Positions 6,301 to 12,912 of a stretch of 12,912 nt of DNA are shown piece after piece; position 1 is the first letter of the stretch; every line of letters begins with the position of its first letter. The translations under genes and the position numbers were made by a program. The notes under the pieces were generated by a model. That model was not told the DNA's origin. It searched no databases and saw only the letters and a program-made list of their open reading frames with translations. The DNA is from Christensenella sp. UBA1252. GTDB taxonomy: Bacteria > Bacillota > Clostridia > Christensenellales > CAG-1252. The stretch lies in assembly GCA_002308575.1 (NCBI GenBank), contig DBVY01000030.1, positions 8,676 to 21,587 on the forward strand, written 5' to 3'.

Positions 6301-9300
6301 TTTTGGAAGTTCCGATCTACTTTGAACCGAAGGTCGTTCACACCGCGAATTTCGACGTGACCGATTTGGACGGCGTTTCTTATGACGAGCAGAATCATCG
6401 CTTTATGTTCGACGTTTTGAAGGTCAGGACGTTTACATCGTCGCAATCCGAAAAGATCCTGCCGACCGTTCTTTTCGCAAACGGAGGAATGGCGGACGCC
6501 TTTACGATCAAGGGATTGAAATGGGAATTCGAAACGCTCGAAGGCGTCGTTAACAGCGCGGGTGCCACGGGCACTTTGACGATGGTCGTCGGCGATTCGA
6601 TCAGCGGATATCAAACCAAGAATTTCTCCTATGCGTTTACGCCGATCCAAATCACCGAGATCGCGCTGTTGGACGAAGAGGGCGCCGTGATCGTAACGAA
6701 GTCCCAAGACATGTTCGAGTATTCGTTTACTTCGTTGAACGCGTACACCTATCGTTATCCGAAGTCTTTGAAAGTCACCTTTACGACCAAGACCGGTTCG
6801 GAAACCGAGATCGTTCCCGCGAAATGGGAGTTCGATAAAGCGTTCTCGGAAGATAAGCTCTGCGAAGGCGGCGTCTATAACGGAACGGGCTATGCGGGCA
6901 GCGAAGAGATATCCCTCGTGCTTTCCTTCGATCAGATTTTGATCACGGGCTATTCGTTCAACGCCGCGCAACTGCATATCGGCGAAAGCGATCTTACGCT
7001 CGAAGAGCATCAAAGCAAGCAATGCCTGTCCTATTCCGTGCTTGCCGCGCTCGACCCGACCTACGGCTTCGATTATACTTCGAAAAACGATTATCCGACC
7101 GAAATGCTCGCGTTCTTCAACAACGGAGCGGAGTCTTTCCCGATCAGCGTAACGTGGGATCTCGCGGCGTACGACGGAAAGACGGATATCATCGGCAACG
7201 GTTTCTTCGGAACGGTGAACGCGGTCGCGAAAGGGCAGATCGTTCCCGTTTACGTGTACGTTGCGCCTGCGATCGGCGATCACGACGCGGTTTACACGAA
7301 GCAGGATAAGAGCAGTCGGAACGTAACGTTCCGCTTGTTGACGCCGTCGGACGACGGATTTACCGTGACCGACCCGCGCGACGTTAAGAACTTCCCCGAA
7401 AAGCTGTACGTCGAAAGCGGCTTGACCTCCTCGTTCTATCCGGTCAACGTCGTTTCTTGGAACCTCGGCGACGGCTTGAAGAAGCTTTACACCCAAGGTT
7501 TGGCGGCGGGCACGAGCGTAAACGAGATCAGCGGCAACGTCAATGTGACGGCGCGCATCGGTAACGCGAAAGTCGGCTTTAAAGATATTTTGATGGAAGT
7601 TTCGGTCATTGCAAGCCCGATCCGCAATATAACGGTCAGCGGCGTTCCGTTCGCGGCGAGTTCGGATCTGACGGGCGGCGCTTCGCTTTCCGCGGTCGAA
7701 GTGGATTACACCGCGGGCGCGCACGGCGACGCGTTCTCGTATGCGATGAGTTTGAACATCAACCCGTATTACGTGCTTCCGACGGCGGCGACTTCGTATC
7801 CGAAATATATCAACTTCTATTTGAACGGCGTGTTCGTCCAAGCGCAGGCGGCTTGGGACCTTTCCGCGATCCCCGCGGACGCGGCGCTGACGGGCAACAC
7901 CAAGACCTATCCGGACGAAGACGGCGTGTTCGGCTTCCCGACCTACGCGATGATCGATCTCGGCTCCGCGTTCCCGAATATCTCGGTCGGCGTCGAAGTA
8001 AACGTCGTCCGTCGCGCGATCGACAAGGTTTGGATCGGAAACAGCAGTCAGCCCTATATCGATATCGACGGATATGCGGCGGAGCCTTTCGGCTCGGACG
8101 TTTCGGGCTCTACCGTAACGATGGACGTCCTCGTGCAATTCAAAGGGGACAGCCGCAAATACCCCTTGAAACTCAAATACGATAATTCGAACGTCATTCT
8201 GTCCTACGACGGCAGCGGGATCATCGAAAACGTTTCCGTGCGCGTCGGAAACGAGAACGGCGGCTATCAAAACATCGAAGGATACGGTTTGCGCGTGTTC
8301 TCCAACATCGTTTCCGCGATCACTCTTTCAAACGAGGATCGCTTGGGCGGAACGGACGGGAAGTTCTTCGAAACGACCTACGAAAGCGTGGACAGCGACA
8401 ACCTCGTCTACACGTTTAAGCACGTTATGGATATGGGCAAAGAGCTTCCCGCATCCCTCTCGATCGAATTCGGAATGGGCGCCGGCGTCAAGACCGTGCC
8501 CGTTTACGATCCGAAGATCACGCAAAAGGGCGTCGTCTTCAAGTGGGTGCGTAACGCGGAGAACCATATCGGTATCGAGCTTTGGAATGCGTCTGTGCCC
8601 GCGGAGATCGGCGGTCCGAAACAAACGATCTTCAATTCCACGCAAAGCGACTTCAACGTGCCGAGCTACGAAATGTTCTTCGGTAGCGACGTTTGGACCG
8701 AAGTCTTCCGCGATTCGAAGGATGCGGAAGGTTATATCACGCCCGCGTCCGCGATGGAATTCTACGGCGCGCATATTTCGAACGATCGCGTCGAGCTCGA
8801 ATATCAAGAAAGATACGTAACGATCAACGAGGACGATGCGCCGCATCTCGCGGCGGACGCGCACCTCGGCGGCGGCACGTACAGGCTCTATATTTCGGTC
8901 ACCACGCACGCGCACTATAAAGGCTCCGTTTACAAAGTGTTTACGATCACAAAGAAGGATGTTTCTTCCACGATCACGATGCTTGTGGACGGCTCGCCGC
9001 GCACCAGTGGTTCGAGCGTGGTGTATCGCTCCGATATGCCGTACGTTTTGAGCGCGAGCTCGGGCGAATACGGATTACCCGTTCCGTTCGTTTTGAGCGG
9101 CGAGGCGACGCAATCTTTGTCCGACGTCCGTTACGATGGCTTGCATAACGTGATCGCCTATGAGTTTACTGTCACCGTCGATCCCGAAAATACCGATTAC
9201 GTAGCAACGGGCAACATTTCGTTTACGATTACCGAAAGCGTGATCGTAAACGTGAACGATCTCGTGGCGAGCGTCACTTGGAATTCTTCGACGCATACCT

Positions 9301-9506
9301 TCGACGTCGTCGTAATGTTTAAAGGAAATGCGCTTATGCCCGATCCCGGCTTGACAAACGGCTACACGATAGAGTATTATAAGCCCAGCGATATGGTCAA
9401 TCAAGTGACCGTATTCGACGAGGGCGAAACCTATTTGTACTTCGTGAACGTCAAGATGCCGAACTACACCAGGGCATCGAGAAACGGCAACGCGACCGCC
9501 CATTGA
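3330..9506 (+). CDS. Giant secreted lipoprotein with Ig-like and MBG-like repeats
   Basis: The 2058-residue product has a lipoprotein signal: MRKK, a hydrophobic core and the lipobox LFSC, making C25 the lipidated cysteine, followed by a basic tether (QKVKKKG). The start is secure because an in-frame TAA lies at 3318-3320 and the next Met is residue 40. Residues 45-290, 290-490 and 497-610 look like beta-rich modules resembling LolA/LppX-type lipoproteins (YLYVDLSAYG and similar); this is a weak resemblance. From about 800 to 1790 runs a tandem series of 90-130-residue repeats, each with a WDL/WEF/WNL-type strand after a proline-led strand. Its tryptophans are W860, W949, W1065, W1166, W1276, W1377, W1509 and W1739, with Y1617 taking the place of one; they resemble Big_4 Ig-like domains. 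Residues 1811-1968 look like two MBG-type modules (GTYRLYISV, YKGSVYKVFTI), and 1969-2058 may be a third. There is no LPXTG or C-terminal membrane segment. It is likely a surface adhesin or scaffold; function unknown. Confidence 0.85.
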   Translation: MRKKLVFVLSVIFVLVLASLTLFSCQKVKKKGSSLGGRVMPVSTAMDAVYAAMKEADGSQSVNLFTIYCDGTIAQGETLYDFSFAGAFDITQNNRENDTHTELSFEVKQGGIEKLAFYYKEGQAYLHFPPYALYSKISDFNLAEVVYDVYTEKKDGGVISHAADLLPSIASRIFNGCRYSQENGIDAYKFILSYNQLFSSVTSLVTQADIGVSPAEFSDLFGFTSTSIEKLIKEEPLTTITFYVSEGVFISARAEQEEGGSITVSRFSCKSGAQVLDLPTSLSVFKQFDPRNFSLSGRAQISTEVANGDKAVHYNTTVKSEFDALTYPFEYDIKTNYVPGQGMEFSVKLTDPNGKRSEFHIRGDYLYVDLSAYGIQKFKTKTDDLSERLGTAGFKDTDAYDFKDKIRLLTLLVSGREKDGDKIKYTLGADFFSLLSEKIGFLGLFGIDGATFAWDTRNNRLQDLSASVTVGSITFSLTAPSFTFGSPVTLGAIQNEGDYIDFTTRNSTRIRFSGTMQEQTAFDSDGAFLSALISSIGGEDVTFNATGGLSYSTDLTYEPSGEISRAFFQFYASTGAEVVKLYYTNENREQLHLIYPEDAGVRPVRVLTIAEEPLAAFNVENGVLPYEAANRININAREDSFMFGLNCGILSTFVQARLQAIYPDLALFWMDHLGFRRVEVKLTSNTIFGTIVFNSDNEMYINASEYAVSFNDSFSLLSLSAAVPARVELLAENDMPVFAEAAFTGNMNYKLSLMAFGTNDKIWEYSGVPTQTGAKGAETTVNASIALLGKTFLRPVQVDVSPATSVSLSGLGIYPGKYDVSNRKFTFDYYNDVAPSVVLKTYNQMYVDIDNSSYLKEISWDLTGVSTKAENRNFTVKPRVKTYFENEIYLGSVAEFTLSIVGGKAVSTDYTKTFKAYDGFDPLNEAVYSEVLKVQTADGKTIMAETVSWDLTNTNIESLMASGTLYQYKTNPAAPDKMKAKVYDLMGNYEVLEVPIYFEPKVVHTANFDVTDLDGVSYDEQNHRFMFDVLKVRTFTSSQSEKILPTVLFANGGMADAFTIKGLKWEFETLEGVVNSAGATGTLTMVVGDSISGYQTKNFSYAFTPIQITEIALLDEEGAVIVTKSQDMFEYSFTSLNAYTYRYPKSLKVTFTTKTGSETEIVPAKWEFDKAFSEDKLCEGGVYNGTGYAGSEEISLVLSFDQILITGYSFNAAQLHIGESDLTLEEHQSKQCLSYSVLAALDPTYGFDYTSKNDYPTEMLAFFNNGAESFPISVTWDLAAYDGKTDIIGNGFFGTVNAVAKGQIVPVYVYVAPAIGDHDAVYTKQDKSSRNVTFRLLTPSDDGFTVTDPRDVKNFPEKLYVESGLTSSFYPVNVVSWNLGDGLKKLYTQGLAAGTSVNEISGNVNVTARIGNAKVGFKDILMEVSVIASPIRNITVSGVPFAASSDLTGGASLSAVEVDYTAGAHGDAFSYAMSLNINPYYVLPTAATSYPKYINFYLNGVFVQAQAAWDLSAIPADAALTGNTKTYPDEDGVFGFPTYAMIDLGSAFPNISVGVEVNVVRRAIDKVWIGNSSQPYIDIDGYAAEPFGSDVSGSTVTMDVLVQFKGDSRKYPLKLKYDNSNVILSYDGSGIIENVSVRVGNENGGYQNIEGYGLRVFSNIVSAITLSNEDRLGGTDGKFFETTYESVDSDNLVYTFKHVMDMGKELPASLSIEFGMGAGVKTVPVYDPKITQKGVVFKWVRNAENHIGIELWNASVPAEIGGPKQTIFNSTQSDFNVPSYEMFFGSDVWTEVFRDSKDAEGYITPASAMEFYGAHISNDRVELEYQERYVTINEDDAPHLAADAHLGGGTYRLYISVTTHAHYKGSVYKVFTITKKDVSSTITMLVDGSPRTSGSSVVYRSDMPYVLSASSGEYGLPVPFVLSGEATQSLSDVRYDGLHNVIAYEFTVTVDPENTDYVATGNISFTITESVIVNVNDLVASVTWNSSTHTFDVVVMFKGNALMPDPGLTNGYTIEYYKPSDMVNQVTVFDEGETYLYFVNVKMPNYTRASRNGNATAH

Positions 9507-9524
9507 TAAAAAAGGGGAGGCAAT

Positions 9525-10898
9525 ATGGAAGAGAATAAGAAAACGACCGAGGAGATCGTTTCCGAAAAAGAGCTGAAAGAAAACGAAAAGTTTGAAGAAG
9601 AGCTCAAAGAACGTTTTGATAAAGCAATCGCGAAAAGCGAGAAAAAAATGGAAAAGGAGAAGACGGCCGATGAAAAAGTGGCGGATCACTTTGAAGAGGT
9701 CATCGCAAAAAACGAGAAAAAAATGAAAAAAGCGGAAAAGAAAGCAAAGAAACGTTTAAAAGTTTGGCAGGTCATTTTGATCGCGATCTTGGCGATCATC
9801 CTTCTCGCGGGTATCGGCGTCGGCGGTTATTTGCTCGTGAAAACGATCACCTATAAGCCGTACAAGCCCATACTGATCGACTTCGAAAACTCGCGTCCCG
9901 CGTACGCTTCGACGTACACCGCGGCGGAACAGGCGAAGATCGACGCGGCGCTCCAAAACAACGCGACGGAAGATCAGATCAAAGAAGCGATCGCAATGAT
10001 CTACGCGAAAGCCAACGCGAATAAGATCGCGGCGGATAAAGCGATTTCCATTTCCCGCGGACAAGGTTCCGCAACGGTTGGGATTCCTGCACCTTTCGGT
10101 AATAAGGTCATTGAGGCGGAAGGCAGCATGGCGGTTCGCGCGTTCCGTTCGCAATCGGGCGAAGCGTTCTATTATCAAAAGGGCGCAAAAGTTGTTGATT
10201 GCACGTCGAAAGGGTTGATAGACATCGTTTCGAACGTTTTGAACCAACAGGAAAAGACGTACGCTTCGGGAACGGGCGTTTATAAGACGCTTAAAGCCAA
10301 AGGAGCGGATGCGAAGGTCAGCAAAACCGAAACCGCAACGATCCCGTATTTCGCGGTCGGAAAACCCGAAGAAGCGTCTACTTACGTTTGCGCCGATCGC
10401 GACGAGTTCTTGGAGAAAGGCTATTATTTGGACGATCCGCGCGAGCTTTGCAACTTCCGTATTACGAAGGAAACGATCGTTTTGAAAGAGCTTGAAGAAG
10501 GCGAGAAGTACATCACTTACGACGCCGATAACAAATATTACAAATTGAAGTTCTCCCTCTTGATCGAGGGCGAAGGGCACGACGCGTGCGTGCAAGTCGC
10601 GCGTCAATACCTGCGCGATTCGAGCGACAGCGATAATCTCGAGTACGGAAAATTCGATTTGACCTTTGAAGTTTGGGACAACGGCTACGCGAAGTTTATG
10701 CACGACGATGAAGTTTGGGCGGGCGACTTCGAGTTGTTGGGTAAAATGAGCAGAACGGCTTCGGACAACTGGTATGAAACCGTTTTCTACTACGATTTCG
10801 ACGAAAACCTCTTTACCGCGGAAGATTACGCGAAGTATCAAGAGGGCGCGGATTGGGCGTTGAACATCATCAATGATTATGCCGCTTCGTTGAACTGA
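9525..10898 (+). CDS. Single-pass membrane protein with charged cytoplasmic repeats and outer domain
   Basis: I do not recognise this 457-residue protein. Residues 1-80 are almost entirely Glu, Lys and other polar residues, predicted helical and coiled-coil prone. They include a duplicated segment: RFDKAIAKSEKKMEK (30-44) and HFEEVIAKNEKKMKK (55-69), 25 residues apart. One membrane helix follows (about 81-105, WQVILIAILAII onward). With the basic stretch KKAKKRLK before it, the N-terminus should be inside and residues 106-457 outside. The outer part has a helical portion (about 133-175) and a beta-rich portion (about 180-457) with four cysteines (C226, C289, C309, C355) that could form disulfides. 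A strong site, AGGGGAGG-like, lies just before the ATG, 18 bases after the lipoprotein stop, so the two genes are almost surely cotranscribed. A role as membrane partner or anchor of the lipoprotein is inference. Confidence 0.85.
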   Translation: MEENKKTTEEIVSEKELKENEKFEEELKERFDKAIAKSEKKMEKEKTADEKVADHFEEVIAKNEKKMKKAEKKAKKRLKVWQVILIAILAIILLAGIGVGGYLLVKTITYKPYKPILIDFENSRPAYASTYTAAEQAKIDAALQNNATEDQIKEAIAMIYAKANANKIAADKAISISRGQGSATVGIPAPFGNKVIEAEGSMAVRAFRSQSGEAFYYQKGAKVVDCTSKGLIDIVSNVLNQQEKTYASGTGVYKTLKAKGADAKVSKTETATIPYFAVGKPEEASTYVCADRDEFLEKGYYLDDPRELCNFRITKETIVLKELEEGEKYITYDADNKYYKLKFSLLIEGEGHDACVQVARQYLRDSSDSDNLEYGKFDLTFEVWDNGYAKFMHDDEVWAGDFELLGKMSRTASDNWYETVFYYDFDENLFTAEDYAKYQEGADWALNIINDYAASLN

Positions 10899-10943
10899 AA
10901 ACCCAACCCGAAAGAAAATTCAAGTAGGAAAACGATAAAAACA

Positions 10944-10979
10944 AAGAAGTCGTCAAGGGATTGGCGGCTTCTTTTTTTT
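10944..10979 (+). terminator. Strong intrinsic terminator of the lipoprotein operon
   Basis: A 13-bp stem (10944-10956 with 10961-10973, two G-T pairs) closes on a GGGA tetraloop and runs straight into eight Ts (10972-10979). It lies 46 bases after the stop of the membrane protein gene and separates this operon from typA. Confidence 0.92.
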
Positions 10980-11009
10980 GCGAATTCGCGGCGAGGGAAA
11001 GCAATTCGC

Positions 11010-11039
11010 TTGACGGCATATTTTTTCGGATAGTATAAT
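11010..11039 (+). promoter_or_regulatory. Promoter of typA
   Basis: TTGACG (11010-11015) and a perfect TATAAT (11034-11039) are separated by 18 bp. The start would be near 11046, giving an ~80-nt leader. That leader contains a GC-rich hairpin, GCGCGC (11071-11076) with GCGCGC (11083-11088) around GAAAAA, with no T-run after it. Confidence 0.8.
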
Positions 11040-11125
11040 TTTACCTTGTTAAAGCGATCTTTATGGATTTGCGCGCGAAAAAGCGCGCGTGCGTAAAGCA
11101 GACTTCGATCGTAAGGAAGGACGAA

Positions 11126-12912
11126 ATGATAAGAAAGGATTTGAGAAACATAGCGATCATCGCGCACGTTGACCACGGCAAAACCACCCTCGTGGACGAA
11201 ATGTTGAAGCAGGGCGGAATCTTCCGCTCCAACCAGCACGTGGACGAACGCGTGATGGATTCGGGCGACCTCGAACGCGAGCGCGGAATCACGATCCTCG
11301 CGAAAAACACCGCCGCGTACTATAAGGACGTTAAGATCAATATCATCGACACGCCGGGTCACGCCGATTTTTCGGGCGAGGTCGAGCGCGTTCTCAAAAT
11401 GGTTTCGGGCGTTCTTTTGCTCGTGGATGCGGTCGAAGGTCCGATGCCGCAGACCCGTTTCGTTCTCCAAAAAGCTTTGGAACTCGGGCATAAGATCATC
11501 ATTTGCGTGAATAAGGTCGACCGTCCGGACGCCGAACCCACGCGCGTCGTGGACGAAGTTCTGAACCTGATGCTCGATTTGGACGCAGGTTACGAACAGC
11601 TTTCTTCTCCCGTCGTCTATTGCAGCGGCAGAAACGGAACGAGTTCGATGACCGTCGAGCAAAAGCCCGATCTGACCGATCTTTTCGAAACGATCGTCAA
11701 TTATATCGATCCGCCCGAGGGCGACGAAAACGCGCCGCTCCAAGTCCTCGTTTCTTCGATCGACTATAACGATTACGTCGGGCGTATCGGGATCGGCAGA
11801 GTCGAGCGCGGCAGCATCAAAGTCGGGCAGGAAGGCGTCATTTGTTCCTATCACGGCGATTTTCAACCCTACAAGACCCGCGTCGTTTCTCTGATGCAGA
11901 TCGACGGCTTGAAGAGGGTCAACGTCGAGAGCGCGAAAGTCGGCGATATTATTTGTTTCAGCGGGAGCGAAAACGTTACGATCGGCGACACCCTTTGCGC
12001 GGTAGACAAGGTCGAGCCCATTCCGTTTATGAAGATCGGCGAGCCGACGCTCGAAATGCGCTTTATGGTAAACGATTCGCCGTTCGCGGGGCGCGAAGGC
12101 AAGTTCGTGACGACCCGCCACTTGCGCGAAAGGCTGTATCGCGAGCTTTTAAAGGACGTTTCGCTTCGCGTGGAAGATACGGATAATACGGATACTTTCC
12201 TCGTTAAAGGGCGCGGCGAAATGCACCTTTCCGTTTTGATCGAAACGATGCGCCGCGAGGGCTACGAATTCGCGGTTTCGATGCCGAAAGTCTTATACCA
12301 GTACGTGGACGGGAAGAAGATGGAACCGATCGAGCAGGTCATCGTGGACGTTCCCGAGGGAAGCGTCGGCGCGGTGATGGAAAAGCTCGGATCGAGAAGG
12401 GGCGAGCTCGTAACGATGACGCCGATGGGCAGCCGCATTCGCCTCGAATTCAAGATGCCCGCGCGCGGTATGATCGGCTATAAAAACGAGTTTTTGACCG
12501 ACACCAAAGGCGAAGGCGTTTTGAACACGATCTTCCTCGGTTACGAAGACTATAAAGGCGATATCCAAATGCGTTCGTTCGGATCCCTTGTTGCTTATGA
12601 AACGGGCGAAGCCGTTACCTACGGGCTTTTCAACGCGCAGGACAGAGGCCCTTTGTTCGTCGAACCGGGCACGCAGGTTTACGAGGGCATGGTCGTCGGC
12701 TATACGCCGAAGTCGGACGATATCGTCGTCAACGTTTGCAAGAAAAAGCATATTACGAATATGCGCGCCGCGGGTAGCGACGAAGCGCTTCGTTTGACGC
12801 CCGTCAAGCGCATGAGCCTTGAAGAATATATCGAATTTTTGGGCGAGGACGAGCTCCTCGAAGTAACGCCGAAATCTTTGCGCGTTCGTAAGGTCATTAT
12901 GAGCAATATGTA
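11126..12912 (+). CDS. typA: Translational GTPase TypA/BipA (3' end outside window)
   Basis: TypA/BipA is a ribosome-associated GTPase related to EF-G and LepA, linked to 50S assembly and growth under cold or other stress. The visible 595 residues begin with MIRKDLRNIAIIAHVDHGKTT, containing the P-loop (13-20). The switch region RGITILAKNT (53-62), DTPGH (75-79), NKVD (129-132) and a CSGRNG segment in the G5 position (166-171) follow. Then come the beta-barrel domain (about 205-300), the EF-G-like alpha/beta domains with GRGEMHLSVLIE and RRGE segments, and the TypA-specific C-terminal region with ARGMIGYKNEFLTDTKGEG. ATG follows AAGGAAGG (11113-11120). The window ends two bases (TA) into the next codon. 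Relatives are about 605-615 residues, so 10-20 residues are probably missing. Confidence 0.97.
   Translation, partial: MIRKDLRNIAIIAHVDHGKTTLVDEMLKQGGIFRSNQHVDERVMDSGDLERERGITILAKNTAAYYKDVKINIIDTPGHADFSGEVERVLKMVSGVLLLVDAVEGPMPQTRFVLQKALELGHKIIICVNKVDRPDAEPTRVVDEVLNLMLDLDAGYEQLSSPVVYCSGRNGTSSMTVEQKPDLTDLFETIVNYIDPPEGDENAPLQVLVSSIDYNDYVGRIGIGRVERGSIKVGQEGVICSYHGDFQPYKTRVVSLMQIDGLKRVNVESAKVGDIICFSGSENVTIGDTLCAVDKVEPIPFMKIGEPTLEMRFMVNDSPFAGREGKFVTTRHLRERLYRELLKDVSLRVEDTDNTDTFLVKGRGEMHLSVLIETMRREGYEFAVSMPKVLYQYVDGKKMEPIEQVIVDVPEGSVGAVMEKLGSRRGELVTMTPMGSRIRLEFKMPARGMIGYKNEFLTDTKGEGVLNTIFLGYEDYKGDIQMRSFGSLVAYETGEAVTYGLFNAQDRGPLFVEPGTQVYEGMVVGYTPKSDDIVVNVCKKKHITNMRAAGSDEALRLTPVKRMSLEEYIEFLGEDELLEVTPKSLRVRKVIMSNM

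Noticed and set aside
5466..8270. 934-codon open frame on the minus strand, antisense to the giant lipoprotein gene
   Set aside because: Its product is a low-complexity Arg/Val/Asp/Ile-rich string with no domain or start signal. The frame stays open because the sense gene rarely uses codons that give stops on the other strand.
9480..9506. Possible C-terminal cell-wall sorting signal on the giant protein
   Set aside because: The last residues (RNGNATAH) contain no LPXTG motif, hydrophobic segment or basic tail; anchoring is by the N-terminal lipobox.
9756..10841. 361-codon open frame on the minus strand
   Set aside because: It is antisense to the membrane protein gene, which has a strong ribosome binding site and a clear membrane helix; the shadow has neither.
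10877..12121. 414-codon open frame on the minus strand
   Set aside because: It lies opposite typA, whose GTPase motifs are unmistakable, and its product is an Arg/Asp/Phe-rich shadow.

Overview
The window looks like chromosomal DNA from a member of the Bacillota, probably an uncultured clostridial lineage. The grounds are AGGAGG-type ribosome binding sites, TTGACA/TATAAT promoters with 17-18 bp spacers, a DUF975 membrane protein, a Pdp-type pyrimidine-nucleoside phosphorylase, a CCA-encoding tRNA gene and a very large lipoprotein built of Ig-like repeats. No taxonomic marker allows a finer placement.

Layout. Positions 1-666 hold no credible protein gene. This stretch carries degenerate CCCTC/TATAAAGGGC repeats (34-300), a long perfect inverted repeat built from four copies of a 9-mer (473-628), and terminator-like hairpins. 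A tRNA-Thr(GGT) gene on the minus strand (699-774) follows, with its own terminator. Just upstream of it, between the gene and a near-perfect promoter (890-918), lies a truncated 5' half copy of the same tRNA (839-876). The repeats beside a partly duplicated tRNA suggest the scar of an integrated element, but no integrase is present.

Positions 1024-1960 hold a minus-strand DUF975 membrane protein gene. Its promoter is back to back with that of a plus-strand pyrimidine-nucleoside phosphorylase gene (1978-3243), and a 19-bp palindrome covers most of both -35 boxes.

Positions 3295-10979 form a two-gene unit. A promoter ends 6 bases before the ATG of a 2058-residue lipoprotein, so its mRNA should be leaderless. 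Eighteen bases after its stop comes a 457-residue single-pass membrane protein with a charged cytoplasmic repeat region and a large outer domain. A strong intrinsic terminator (10944-10979) closes the unit. Both products should sit at the cell surface, one lipid-anchored and one membrane-spanning, and probably work together. Neither has a recognisable function, so this pair is the best candidate for an undescribed system here.

From 11010 to the right edge lie a promoter, an ~80-nt leader and the typA/bipA translational GTPase gene, which runs off the window before its stop codon.
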